From Cyanobacteria bacterium UBA6446 (lineage in GTDB: Bacteria; Cyanobacteriota; Vampirovibrionia; Gastranaerophilales; Gastranaerophilaceae), in assembly GCA_002438405.1 (NCBI GenBank), contig DJOE01000014.1, positions 1 through 37,244 on the forward strand: a stretch of DNA of 37,244 nt. Direction: 5' to 3'. The notes beneath the pieces are model-generated. The model was not told the DNA's origin, searched no databases, and worked only from the letters and a program-made list of their open reading frames with translations. Numbering within the stretch: the stretch's first letter is position 1; each line of letters begins with the position of its first letter. Below, one piece after another: positions 7,587 to 14,945 of the stretch. The position numbers and the translations under genes are program-made.

Positions 7587-8820
7587 CGTTATTTGTTACA
7601 ACCTTATTTCTACCTGTATTTTTTGCTTGATAAAGAGCTTTGTCTGCTTTTTTGAGCAAGTCCTCGTCTTTATCGCTATCTTTAATTTCATAAACTCCCA
7701 AGCTGAGTGTAACTTTTATTGTTTTAACTTCACTTTCGGGATTTATTTTTGAAATATCTATAACTTTGTTCTCAATTGATTTTCTAAGTCTTTCTGCGAC
7801 CATTTGAGCTTCATTTATTTTGGTAAATGGAAGAAGTATTGAAAATTCTTCTCCTCCGTATCTTCCTGCAATGTCGTACTCACGAAGTTGCCCCCTTATG
7901 ACTTTTGCAATTGTTTTCAAAACTAAATCGCCAACCGCATGTCCATAAGTATCATTAACACTTTTGAAAAAGTCAATATCTGTCATAATTCCGCATAACG
8001 GAGCTTTTTGACGTTTAGCATTTGCAACTTCTTGTTTAATACGTTCTTCAAGTTGTCTTCTGTTGTAAAAGCCTGTCAATGCATCTAGCGTTGCGTGTTT
8101 CAAAATTTCGGCATATACATTTGCTCTGTTTATGGTTGTTCCGATTTGGACAGATAATTGATTTAAGTACTCCATGTCTTTTTCGGTTATTTCTTCATTT
8201 GTGCTTTTTGCAACAAGAACTCCAGAGATTTTTGATTCGCTTTTTAGTGGAATTGCGTAAGTCATTTTATCCTCAGTTAGCGTCTTATCGCTAATATTTT
8301 CAACCATTTTAAGAATCTTTTTATCATTGCAAGCACTCGGCCATGCAAGAGCATTTAATCCTAAATTTTCTTCTGTTATAAAAATGTAAATGAGATAATC
8401 TGTGAAAAATTTGTCTAGCATTTCACCAATAATTGGAATTACATAATTAAGCTCATATTGAGTTTCGATAATTTTTGCAATGTTTTTCATTGTTTCATGG
8501 AAATCAATGTTTTTTTGCATTTTTTCACTCATTATAATATTTTGAATTTTTAAAGAAATGAAAGGTGTTGCGATTTCTAAAAAACTGTTTAAATCTTCTG
8601 TTTCTTTATCAAACTCCAAAAAACCAATACATTTTTTATGTTTAAACATTGGAAATTTAAAATTAAAATGTTCTTCTTGAGTGTATTTTCCCTCAATATT
8701 TATAGAAAACTTGTCTATACCCAGATTTTTGGCAAAAAAAGTTCCCAATGAAGCTCTCAGTGTTTTTTCACTGTAACTTTCATTAAGAACTTTTGAAAGT
8801 TTTTCTATTTTATCAAGCAA
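7579..8820 (-). CDS. GAF-like/GGDEF diguanylate cyclase
   Basis: A 413-residue cytoplasmic protein. The N-terminal ~230 residues look like a GAF-type sensor domain (no membrane segment). The C-terminal GGDEF domain starts at about LKHATLDALTGFYNRRQLEERI and contains RYGGEEF (active-site GGEEF, about 320-324), metal-binding DIDFFKSVND, and REYD five residues before GGEEF. The last is a complete RxxD inhibitory site, so an active, product-inhibited cyclase making c-di-GMP is expected. The start is TTG at 8820, placed by GAGG about 8 nt upstream and a 2-bp gap after yebC; it overlaps tsaE by 8 bp. A signalling enzyme inside a tRNA-modification operon is notable. The GAF ligand is unknown. Confidence 0.9.
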   Translation of the reverse strand: MLDKIEKLSKVLNESYSEKTLRASLGTFFAKNLGIDKFSINIEGKYTQEEHFNFKFPMFKHKKCIGFLEFDKETEDLNSFLEIATPFISLKIQNIIMSEKMQKNIDFHETMKNIAKIIETQYELNYVIPIIGEMLDKFFTDYLIYIFITEENLGLNALAWPSACNDKKILKMVENISDKTLTEDKMTYAIPLKSESKISGVLVAKSTNEEITEKDMEYLNQLSVQIGTTINRANVYAEILKHATLDALTGFYNRRQLEERIKQEVANAKRQKAPLCGIMTDIDFFKSVNDTYGHAVGDLVLKTIAKVIRGQLREYDIAGRYGGEEFSILLPFTKINEAQMVAERLRKSIENKVIDISKINPESEVKTIKVTLSLGVYEIKDSDKDEDLLKKADKALYQAKNTGRNKVVTNNDD

Positions 8821-8822
8821 AT

Positions 8823-9572
8823 TTAAACCTCAACCTGATCAGCGATTTCGTCTGGAATATCGCAGTTTGCATAAACATTTTGAACGTCATCTAGTTCTTC
8901 TAATCTTTCGATTAATCTCATTACAGAAGTTGCTGTTTTAAGATCTGTTACTTCAATTGTGTTTTGCGGAATTCTTGTAAGTTCTGCACTAACACTCTTG
9001 AATCCCTCTGCTTCTAATCCTTCAACAACTTTTTGGAAGTTTTCAACAGAAGTTAGAACTTTGTAACCGTCCTCTTCTTCTGTAACATCTTCAGCATCAA
9101 GATTAATTGCTGCTTCAAATAATTTTTCAAAGTCAACAGATGAGTCAAATTCAATACTACCTTTTCTGTCAAACATCCAGCTTACGCAGTTTGATTCACC
9201 AAGGTTTCCGTTGAATTTTGTGAATATACTTCTAACATCACCTGCTGTTCTGTTTCTGTTATCTGTCATTGCTTCTAAAACAACGGCAACTCCGCCTGCA
9301 GCATATCCCTCGTAAGTTAGTTCTTCATAATTATCTGCAGCTCCTGCTCCGGCTCCTTTGTCGATTGCTCTTTTGATGTTATCATTTGGAAGTCCTGCGG
9401 CTTTTGCTTTTTCAATAGCAGTTCTTAAACGGAAATTACCTGCAGGATCAGGTCCGCCAAGTCTTGCTGCTACAATTAATTCTCTTGAATATTTTTGGAA
9501 TACAACAGCTTTTTGTGAATCTGTTTTTGCTTTTTTATTCTTAATGTTTGCCCATTTTGAGTGTCCTGACAT
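8823..9572 (-). CDS. yebC: YebC/PmpR family protein
   Basis: A 249-residue protein with the diagnostic start MSGHSKWANIKNKKAK and conserved YEGYAAGGVAVVLEAMTDNRNRT and GCVSWMF-like region (here NCVSWMFDRKG). Full family length. YebC proteins are described as DNA-binding regulators and, more recently, as ribosome-associated factors easing translation of proline-rich stretches; the mitochondrial homologue is TACO1. It is the first gene of the operon yebC-GGDEF-tsaE-tsaB. A terminator of the upstream SLH gene precedes it. Confidence 0.95.
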   Translation of the reverse strand: MSGHSKWANIKNKKAKTDSQKAVVFQKYSRELIVAARLGGPDPAGNFRLRTAIEKAKAAGLPNDNIKRAIDKGAGAGAADNYEELTYEGYAAGGVAVVLEAMTDNRNRTAGDVRSIFTKFNGNLGESNCVSWMFDRKGSIEFDSSVDFEKLFEAAINLDAEDVTEEEDGYKVLTSVENFQKVVEGLEAEGFKSVSAELTRIPQNTIEVTDLKTATSVMRLIERLEELDDVQNVYANCDIPDEIADQVEV

Positions 9573-9650
9573 TTTTAACCTCTTTAATTTTTCTTCTAAT
9601 CCCTATGCCTCTATCCTATCAAAAACTTTTTTCTATTTCAAGATAAAAGT

Positions 9651-9681
9651 AGGGACGATTGGATAAAATCCAATCGTCCCT
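9651..9681 (-). terminator. Intrinsic terminator of the SLH gene
   Basis: Arms AGGGACGATTGGA (9651-9663) and TCCAATCGTCCCT (9669-9681) are perfectly complementary around a 5-nt loop. On the minus strand the hairpin is followed by ACTTTTATCTT. It lies 22 bp beyond the stop of the SLH gene and before yebC. Confidence 0.85.
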
Positions 9682-9702
9682 TAAAGGCTATAAAATTAAA
9701 AT

Positions 9703-10851
9703 TTAGTTTTCATAAATCCAACCGTTAGTAAGGTCGATTTTTAGAGGTTGTAACAATCTCATATTAGCTGTACCCTCAGCAGGAACTTCTAATTTTTCAC
9801 CCTTGAAAGCCCAACGAACAAACTTCATAAACCAGTTTCTATCTTTTTTGATTTCCGCTGTTGCATTGAATGTCGTTGTTTGGTCGTTTTCAGTTGTGAT
9901 TAGACTGTTTTTCAAAACTAAAACACCATTTCTAACGAAGTATTTACCGGCTCTTACATCTAAAAGTTGACCGCTTAGTCCTGCACCCTCTCGGATAAGA
10001 ATAAATTTTTCCGGAGTTACGTAGTTTTGCGGAACTCTTGCAGTGTACATTGCTCCTCCTTCAGAAGTTTGAGAGCTGATGTATGAATTCATTCTTACAG
10101 GTAAAATCGTACCTGCAGGAATTGTTCCTACACTACCTTGAACTGTTGCGTTTTCAACAACAAATCCCTCTCCTGTTTTCTTTCTCATTGCTTCTGCAAG
10201 TTTTGCATTCGGATTAAGTTTTGCTTCTTCCATCATGTTGAATAAAATTGCTGCAACTTCTGCTCTTGTTGCAGGTCTATCAGCTTCTAGAGCTGCTTTT
10301 TGTGCACTTGGAGCTACAACAATCATTCCTAAAATTTCTGCTTTACCTGCAGGAATTAAAAACCATTCAGGAACAGTGTTTGTATCAATATATTTTCTTT
10401 CAAGAACTTCTTTTGCTTTTGCAGGGCTAATTTGTTCTGTTGTAAGTGCATTTACTGCAACAGATAAAGATTCAGCTCTTGATACAGAATCTTCCGGTCT
10501 GAATAATTCATTTTCTTTTGTATTTGAAATCAAGTCAAAATAAACAGCTTTTTGAATATCTTGAAAAGCCCAATAGCTTTCGTCAATATCAGTAAAATGT
10601 ACCGGTTGAGCAACTTTTGTATGCTCTTGCCCTAAAGCTCGAATTGCCATTGCTGCAAATTCTGCTCTTGTAACGTTTGCGTCCGGTTTGAATGTTCCGT
10701 CAGGATAACCAACTATTACTCCTTTTTCTGACAAAATTTTGATTTGTGATGCTGCCCAGTAGTTATCGCTTACATCTGGAAATGCAAATGACGGTACTAC
10801 TGCAAGGCAAAATACCACTAACGATAGAATTGCTTTGAATAAGTTCTTCAT
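9703..10851 (-). CDS. Secreted S-layer homology (SLH) domain protein
   Basis: A 382-residue exported protein. A Sec signal peptide (about 1-23, cleavage after SFA) is followed by three SLH repeats: FPDVSDNYWAASQIKIL..GYPDGTFKPDANVTRAEFA (about 24-70), FTDIDESYWAF..FRPEDSVSRAE (about 86-135), and a divergent third (about 145-210) ending RPATRAEVAAILFNM. SLH repeats bind pyruvylated cell-wall glycan. In cyanobacteria and relatives they tether outer-membrane proteins to peptidoglycan. The C-terminal ~150 residues (IPAGTILPVRMNSYISSQ onward) are beta-rich with no recognised family and no obvious porin barrel. AAGGAGGG lies 3-4 nt before the ATG. Monocistronic. Confidence 0.88.
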   Translation of the reverse strand: MKNLFKAILSLVVFCLAVVPSFAFPDVSDNYWAASQIKILSEKGVIVGYPDGTFKPDANVTRAEFAAMAIRALGQEHTKVAQPVHFTDIDESYWAFQDIQKAVYFDLISNTKENELFRPEDSVSRAESLSVAVNALTTEQISPAKAKEVLERKYIDTNTVPEWFLIPAGKAEILGMIVVAPSAQKAALEADRPATRAEVAAILFNMMEEAKLNPNAKLAEAMRKKTGEGFVVENATVQGSVGTIPAGTILPVRMNSYISSQTSEGGAMYTARVPQNYVTPEKFILIREGAGLSGQLLDVRAGKYFVRNGVLVLKNSLITTENDQTTTFNATAEIKKDRNWFMKFVRWAFKGEKLEVPAEGTANMRLLQPLKIDLTNGWIYEN

Positions 10852-10949
10852 ATTCCCTCCTTAAATATATACACCTCCTTAATCTATCATGATGATAACT
10901 TTTTTTATAGTTTTTAATCTTCCCTTTGTTAACTTCTGTAACAAGTTTT

Positions 10950-10971
10950 CCGTTTTCAAATAACTAAACGG
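10950..10971. repeat. Short inverted repeat between divergent genes
   Basis: CCGTTT (10950-10955) and AAACGG (10966-10971) are inverted around a 10-nt centre, about midway between the SLH gene and the gene at 11028. It could be an operator or a weak RNA hairpin; there is no T tract. Confidence 0.3.
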
Positions 10972-11027
10972 CGAAAAAAGTTATTTTTGGATTTATTATA
11001 TCGATGTAAAATAAATTGGAGTTTATT

Positions 11028-11711
11028 ATGAAAGTTGAGTCTATAACTTCTGGTAATAATAATGTTCGACAACAATCTTTTGGGGCAATTCACCCTGTTA
11101 GATATTTTATGAAGTGTGAAAATGGTGAATATGTTCAAATAAAATCTCCAAAAGTTATCAAAACGGTTCAACGTAAACTTGTTACTTGGTTGAATAAACT
11201 TCACAATGAAACAAAACATATTATGAATGGGAAAACTCTCAAAACTAAGAAATCTGAGTCAGAGTTAGATAAATCATTAAGAGAACGATTAGTTAGATTT
11301 TTTGTTAATCACGATTGGGATTATCGTCAAAACAAAGTTGTTCGTTCTTTTTATCATTCAGAAAAACAAGGGGAAACTATTCCTTATATTTTGACAGGTC
11401 ACACGACCGGATATATTGATGATGCTGCCAAATCGATTGAGCGCAAATCTGCCGATATAAAAGATAAAGCAGATATTATCAGTGAGTATTACGGAATTTC
11501 TTTAGATGAAGCTAAAAAAATTGTTCCCCAAAGTGACAATGCAGAGTTGTCTAGAGTTAAAAAGAATTATTGCAAAAAAATAGCAGAAATTATAAAAAAT
11601 ATTTTGCGTCAAAAAAATCCATCAGATAAAACGTTAAATGCGTATTTTACTCCACATATCAAAGGCAAAGATATCAAATACGAATTAACGAATGCAACTT
11701 TTGACAAATAG
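11028..11711 (+). CDS. Lys-rich orphan protein with SFGA N-terminal motif
   Basis: A 227-residue, strongly basic, mostly helical protein I do not recognise. VRQQSFGAIHPVRYF (about residues 13-27) carries the short SFG(A) motif found near the start of other orphan proteins in this window. The remainder has charged helices and a possible conserved HTTGYIDDAAKSIE stretch. No signal peptide or membrane segment is evident. ATG 11028 is chosen because TTGGAG lies 6 nt upstream; an in-frame TTG at 11016 falls within that site. It sits upstream of, but is separated by a promoter and leader from, the PTP-like gene. Confidence 0.6.
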   Translation: MKVESITSGNNNVRQQSFGAIHPVRYFMKCENGEYVQIKSPKVIKTVQRKLVTWLNKLHNETKHIMNGKTLKTKKSESELDKSLRERLVRFFVNHDWDYRQNKVVRSFYHSEKQGETIPYILTGHTTGYIDDAAKSIERKSADIKDKADIISEYYGISLDEAKKIVPQSDNAELSRVKKNYCKKIAEIIKNILRQKNPSDKTLNAYFTPHIKGKDIKYELTNATFDK

Positions 11712-11793
11712 CGATGAATTATAATACAAGTAAACCTATTAACCCTAATTGTTACAATATGTTTAGGTATGCCATAAAATTTTTGAAACATTC

Positions 11794-11823
11794 TTGCAAA
11801 ATTAAAAGATTTAAGTTTATAAT
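11794..11823 (+). promoter_or_regulatory. Sigma70-type promoter of the cysteine leader
   Basis: TTGCAA (11794-11799) is followed after 18 bp by a consensus TATAAT (11818-11823). The expected start site 6-8 nt downstream falls at the leader ATG itself (11830), implying a leaderless transcript. Confidence 0.65.
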
Positions 11824-11829
11824 ACGAAT

Positions 11830-11886
11830 ATGAGTAAAATATTTTTAACAGTTATGCAAGGAATTTGTTGTTGTTCTAAGTTATAA
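11830..11886 (+). CDS. Cysteine leader peptide (18 aa) of a transcription attenuator
   Basis: This short frame encodes MSKIFLTVMQGICCCSKL and stops at 11884-11886. Three consecutive TGT codons (11866-11874) sit immediately before, and overlap by one base, the first arm of a set of alternative hairpins. Its ATG coincides with the predicted start of transcription, so it may be translated from a leaderless mRNA, as reported for poly-Cys leaders in mycobacteria. By that logic, shortage of charged tRNA-Cys would stall the ribosome on the Cys codons and favour the antiterminator. The downstream gene is a PTP-like protein, not a cysteine biosynthesis gene. Translation is inferred. Confidence 0.7.
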   Translation: MSKIFLTVMQGICCCSKL

Positions 11887-11966
11887 GAACTTAGAAATTT
11901 TTGCTGTTAAAAAATAAATTATATTTTTAAGTTCTTAAAATTATCCGTTTTTAAGAACGGTTTTTT
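11874..11966 (+). promoter_or_regulatory. Cysteine-type transcription attenuator (alternative hairpins)
   Basis: Four segments can be assigned by eye. Segment 1, TTCTAAGTT (11874-11882), pairs with segment 2, AACTTAGAA (11888-11896), as a 9-bp perfect pause hairpin. Segment 2 in the register TAAGAACTTAGAAA (11884-11897) pairs with segment 3, TTTTTAAGTTCTTA (11924-11937), as a 14-bp antiterminator with one G-U. Segment 3, GTTCTTAAAA (11931-11940), pairs with segment 4, TTTTAAGAAC (11949-11958), followed by GG and six T (terminator). Segments 1:2 and 3:4 exclude 2:3, as in trp-type attenuators. A ribosome stalled at the Cys codons would cover segment 1 and release segment 2. Termination would occur 34 nt before the gene at 12001. 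Confidence 0.75.
11945..11966 (+). terminator. Intrinsic terminator of the cysteine attenuator
   Basis: CCGTT/AACGG (11945-11949 with 11956-11960), or the longer alternative stem with 11931-11940, is followed directly by TTTTTT (11961-11966). It lies between leader peptide and structural gene, so it is conditional. Confidence 0.75.
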
Positions 11967-12000
11967 ATGCCCCAATTAAATATTTAAAAAGGATACGAAG

Positions 12001-12801
12001 ATGAAAATAAATAACATTTTAAATACTAATTATACCCAAAGAACTTTTAAAACTCCATATCAAATAACTCCGATAGCCAACAATAAGCTTTCATTCAAAG
12101 GGGAAGATAATTTTGAACGATTAAATCCTCCAAGTAATAAATTGTATGAATATTTATCTGGATTAAAAAATATTGTCAGGTTTGTAGATAAAGACGTTAC
12201 AGCTGGAGAAACTCTAGCAAATGCTGATAATCCATTTTTTAAATTAATATCAGATTTGGGTACTAAAATAGTTATAGATTTGAGAGAGTTTGACAAAAAT
12301 TATCAAGAAAAATGCCAAAATCACGGAATTAATTATGTTTCTGTTCCATTTACTCATGTATTGAGGGAACGAAAAGATTCGATTTTTGATTATGAAAACA
12401 ACGGTAAAGTTCATGACAAATTTGTCAATCAAATTGCATTGTTGATAGAAAATACCAAAAAGGGAAATGCTTATCTTGGTTGCCAATATGGTGTTGATAG
12501 GACAAATTTTGCGTTGGTTTTGGAGTATATTTTTAACTATAATTCTACTCACAAAGCTCCTAAAATTTTCCCGTCAAATTACACAACAAGAAATGCATTG
12601 CTTAATAAAAATATCAATTTGGTAAAGAAAATTATAAAACGATTGTCAGACAGTCAGCGAAAAATTTTGAATTTACCAGATAATTTTGATGATGTAATTT
12701 TGCCACAAAGAATAGGTGCCATAGTCAAAGAGAATACATCTGGTATAGCAAAAGATATTTTACAGAGAATAAGACATAAAATTTGCAATTTGATGTTGTG
12801 A
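12001..12801 (+). CDS. Protein-tyrosine-phosphatase-like protein (CX5R), orphan N-terminus
   Basis: A 266-residue protein. Residues about 60-200 resemble the cysteine-based phosphatase fold. KIVIDLREFD and INYVSVPF match strands preceding the P-loop, and YLGCQYGVDRTN supplies the C-x5-R-T signature with nucleophile Cys161 and Arg167. A His before the Cys, usual in HCX5R, is replaced by Gly, so activity is uncertain. The N-terminal ~45 residues are Asn/Thr-rich and contain LSFKGED, the motif shared by other orphan proteins here. It is preceded by AAAAGGA and controlled, by position, by the cysteine-codon attenuator at 11830-11966. Substrate (phosphoprotein, lipid or inositol phosphate) unknown. 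No signal peptide is visible. Convergent with the XRE gene, 2 bp apart. Confidence 0.65.
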   Translation: MKINNILNTNYTQRTFKTPYQITPIANNKLSFKGEDNFERLNPPSNKLYEYLSGLKNIVRFVDKDVTAGETLANADNPFFKLISDLGTKIVIDLREFDKNYQEKCQNHGINYVSVPFTHVLRERKDSIFDYENNGKVHDKFVNQIALLIENTKKGNAYLGCQYGVDRTNFALVLEYIFNYNSTHKAPKIFPSNYTTRNALLNKNINLVKKIIKRLSDSQRKILNLPDNFDDVILPQRIGAIVKENTSGIAKDILQRIRHKICNLML

Positions 12802-12803
12802 TG

Positions 12804-13025
12804 TTAAATTTCAATTTCTTTATAAAAATCTCTAATATCAGTATTTAGGATTTTGGATAGTTTGAATAGAACGAATGCACTAGGAATTACTACTCCACGT
12901 TCAATTTTTCCGACATAGTTTATACTCATATCTAATAATTCGGCTAAATTCTCTTGAGTATAATGCCGTCTGAGTCTTTCTGCTCTAATATTTGCTCCTA
13001 ATGTATAGCCAAAATCCTTATTCAT
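12804..13025 (-). CDS. Small XRE-family HTH regulator (paired with a pilin gene)
   Basis: A 73-residue single-domain lambda-repressor-like protein. LGANIRAERLRRHYTQENLAELLDMSINYVGKIERG is a complete XRE helix-turn-helix of five helices, with Q-x-x-LA in helix 2 and a recognition helix around SINYVGKIE. It has no ligand or dimerisation domain. It is divergent from a prepilin-like gene whose promoter and a 22-bp dyad lie in the 90-bp gap, so autoregulation plus control of the pilin is the simple reading. Two further genes of the same size and arrangement lie at 16628 and 28919. Confidence 0.88.
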   Translation of the reverse strand: MNKDFGYTLGANIRAERLRRHYTQENLAELLDMSINYVGKIERGVVIPSAFVLFKLSKILNTDIRDFYKEIEI

Positions 13026-13043
13026 AGACTCAATTCTATAATA

Positions 13044-13072
13044 TTGACATTGTCTTCTAAAGAGATTATATT
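13044..13072 (+). promoter_or_regulatory. Promoter of the XRE-paired pilin gene
   Basis: A consensus TTGACA (13044-13049), 17 bp, TATATT (13067-13072) points at the pilin start at 13116, with a start site near 13079. Confidence 0.75.
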
Positions 13073-13078
13073 AAATAT

Positions 13079-13100
13079 TATATTTACTATAATAAATATA
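13079..13100. promoter_or_regulatory. Candidate XRE operator (22-bp dyad)
   Basis: TATATTTA (13079-13086) and TAAATATA (13093-13100) form an inverted repeat with a 6-bp centre, overlapping the predicted transcription start of the pilin gene. The DNA is very AT-rich, so chance is possible; the matching position and span in the other two XRE/pilin gaps raise the odds. Confidence 0.4.
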
Positions 13101-13115
13101 AAGGAAACTATTGTA

Positions 13116-13826
13116 ATGAGATTTAAAGGTTTTACACTTGCTGAAATATTAATAACACTTGGAATAATTGGTATTGTTGCAGCAATAACTCTGCCTGCTC
13201 TTATTACGAATTACCAATATAAACGTAATTCTGCCATTTTAAAAGAGGATTATTCTATTTTTGCCCAAATGGTAAAATCTGCAAGTGATAATGGGGCTAC
13301 TTATTCTTTTACGAGTTTTTGGAATGGATATGAGTTAACAGATTGGTTTGATTCTTATGTTGTTCCTTATGTAAAGTTTGTAAAACTATGTGGTTTTAAA
13401 GAGCAGGGTTGTTGGGCAGACAGAGCTTTTTGGACAGATGGTGAAAGAATTTCTAAAAATGATCCAACCTTTCCATGCGGAGAATTCTCAATCTCTTTTA
13501 TTTTAAATAATGCTAGTTATGTTTGTGTTTCAAGAGATCAATTTCCATCAAGAACACTTGGGGTAAAATTTGATACTTTTTCTCCTGTTCTTTTTATTGA
13601 TGTAAACGGGAAAAGTAAGCCTAACATGGTTGGAAAAGATATTTTTGTCTTTGTTCTTTCGGAAGATGAAATTCTTCCTGCGGGTTCTAGTAAAACATCA
13701 TCTGAAATAGATGAAAATTGCCAATCTACATGTAATAAAACATGGTGGATATTAAATTGTGGAAGATTTTGTACTGCAAAAGCTGTTAATAATGGCTTCA
13801 AATTGCCTGTTATAAAGGATAAATAA
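13116..13826 (+). CDS. Prepilin-like protein with short canonical leader
   Basis: A 236-residue type IV prepilin-like protein. The leader is MRFKG, cleaved by prepilin peptidase between Gly5 and Phe6, followed by the methylation/assembly helix FTLAEILITLGIIGIVAA with Glu at mature position 5. The globular part is Cys-rich (about eight Cys) and ends with DVNGKSKPNMVGKDIFVF and CGRFCTAKA, as in the partial gene at the window start. Such proteins form pili or pseudopilin-like fibres or stay anchored in the inner membrane. ATG 13116 has AAGGAAA about 9 nt upstream; the frame continues upstream through the promoter and is not coding there. Divergent XRE gene at 12804-13025; strong terminator downstream. 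Confidence 0.88.
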   Translation: MRFKGFTLAEILITLGIIGIVAAITLPALITNYQYKRNSAILKEDYSIFAQMVKSASDNGATYSFTSFWNGYELTDWFDSYVVPYVKFVKLCGFKEQGCWADRAFWTDGERISKNDPTFPCGEFSISFILNNASYVCVSRDQFPSRTLGVKFDTFSPVLFIDVNGKSKPNMVGKDIFVFVLSEDEILPAGSSKTSSEIDENCQSTCNKTWWILNCGRFCTAKAVNNGFKLPVIKDK

Positions 13827-13829
13827 TTA

Positions 13830-13868
13830 AAAAGAGCAGATACTTATGGCATAAGTATTTGCTCTTTT
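13830..13868. terminator. Strong bidirectional terminator
   Basis: An 18-nt arm beginning AAAAGAGCAG (13830-13847) pairs with 13851-13868 (ending TGCTCTTTT) around a GGC loop with a single G-U pair. A-rich and T-rich ends give U tracts on both strands. It separates the convergent pilin gene (ends 13826) and the gene ending at 13893. Confidence 0.88.
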
Positions 13869-13892
13869 ATTTAGTGAATTTGTTATTATATT

Positions 13893-14372
13893 TTAGTATT
13901 CCGCAAGTTTTGTAATAGCATCTTGCATCATTAATTTTTTTGCTTCCGCACGTTGTGTAAATGGATTATTCTTTTGGTTTTCTTGTTCAAATTCTTTTAC
14001 AAGGTCGTTTAAATTTGTTGCTTTGTCTTTTTGAAATTTTTGACGATCTGCAATTTCAACTTGTTTGCTGTTGTCAAAGAAGTTAGCAAGAACATTTTTA
14101 ACTGCTTTTCCATTTGAGTAAGTGCATGTTTTTGATTTTTTTACATCTTGTGCAATCGGAGTTTTGGTAAGAATTACTTCGTCTTTTTGTGGTTGAAGTG
14201 AGATTTCTATTTTCTTATCTAATAACTTTCTTGCACTAATATGGTGTTTTTTCCATAAATTTTTAGGTAAAACTTCTGCAAAAACTTTAACCTCTTTCTT
14301 TGAGCCAATATGTGGATTGATTGCTTGCGGTGACGTGAATTTCATATTAGGTAATATAACTTTGTTAAACAT
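13893..14372 (-). CDS. Lys/Gln-rich orphan protein
   Basis: A 159-residue basic, hydrophilic protein that I do not recognise. The start MFNKVILPNMKFTSPQAINP contains KFTS, a loose variant of the N-terminal F motif in other orphan proteins here. A helical, coiled-coil-prone stretch (about residues 105-155) ends the protein. No membrane segment or signal peptide. GGAAGGGA lies a few bases before the ATG. It lies downstream of the tRNA cluster on the same strand, but a terminator separates them. Confidence 0.6.
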   Translation of the reverse strand: MFNKVILPNMKFTSPQAINPHIGSKKEVKVFAEVLPKNLWKKHHISARKLLDKKIEISLQPQKDEVILTKTPIAQDVKKSKTCTYSNGKAVKNVLANFFDNSKQVEIADRQKFQKDKATNLNDLVKEFEQENQKNNPFTQRAEAKKLMMQDAITKLAEY

Positions 14373-14420
14373 ATTTCCCTTCCTTTGTTTTTTAATTTAT
14401 CTGGCTAAGTGAATTCTATT

Positions 14421-14447
14421 AAAAAATCCCTCCGGCTAAGAGGGATT
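14421..14447 (-). terminator. Intrinsic terminator of the tRNA cluster
   Basis: AATCCCTC (14425-14432) and GAGGGATT (14440-14447) form a perfect 8-bp stem, followed on the minus strand by TTTTTT. It lies just beyond the tRNA-Tyr 3' end. Confidence 0.85.
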
Positions 14448-14454
14448 AAAAGTT

Positions 14455-14537
<83 letters not shown>

Positions 14538-14577
14538 ATATTTAGTTGTTTCTTTGCTTGTCTTAGGCAATTAAATT

Positions 14578-14649
<72 letters not shown>

Positions 14650-14768
14650 TTGAGTTTTTATTACTGAGAGTCATTGGCAAGTACCATTTAAGGTTTTAGT
14701 TTTCTTTAAATAAAGTCTGCTTTACTTTCTTGTGAAAGACTTGCATCGGCTCAATTTTTCAGTAAAAA

Positions 14769-14841
14769 AGCCGGTAATGGGACTCGAACCTACAACCTAC
14801 GGTTTACAAAACCGTTGCTCTGCCAATTGAGCTATACCGGC
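14769..14841 (-). tRNA. tRNA-Thr (UGU)
   Basis: A 73-nt cloverleaf on the minus strand: acceptor GCCGGTA/TACCGGC, D-arm GCTCAATTGGCAGAGC, anticodon stem CGGTT/AACCG with loop TTTGTAA (anticodon TGT), T-arm GGTTCGAGTCC. First of the three tRNAs; Thr(UGU)-Tyr-Thr(GGU) type clusters are common in bacteria. CCA is not encoded. Confidence 0.95.
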
Positions 14842-14945
14842 GTGTGCTTGTATATTGATTATATGCAAAAAAAAATTTACTGTCAAGCATTTTTATTTGT
14901 TTTATAATAAAAATGTCGAAAATAAGAATATATAAGGATTTAAAG

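Noticed and set aside
13044..13115. Upstream in-frame extension of the pilin from about 13044
   Set aside because: This stretch is the consensus promoter itself; the canonical MRFKG leader begins at ATG 13116 with a proper ribosome binding site.
12804..13826. XRE gene plus neighbour as a toxin-antitoxin pair
   Set aside because: The neighbour is divergent, has a prepilin cleavage site and a pilin-type body. There is no toxin-like fold and no overlapping operon order, so a repressor-pilin pair explains it better.
14650..14768. A possible fourth tRNA in the gap between the two tRNA-Thr genes
   Set aside because: No acceptor-stem pairing, T-arm GTTCRA or anticodon stem could be assembled on either strand.
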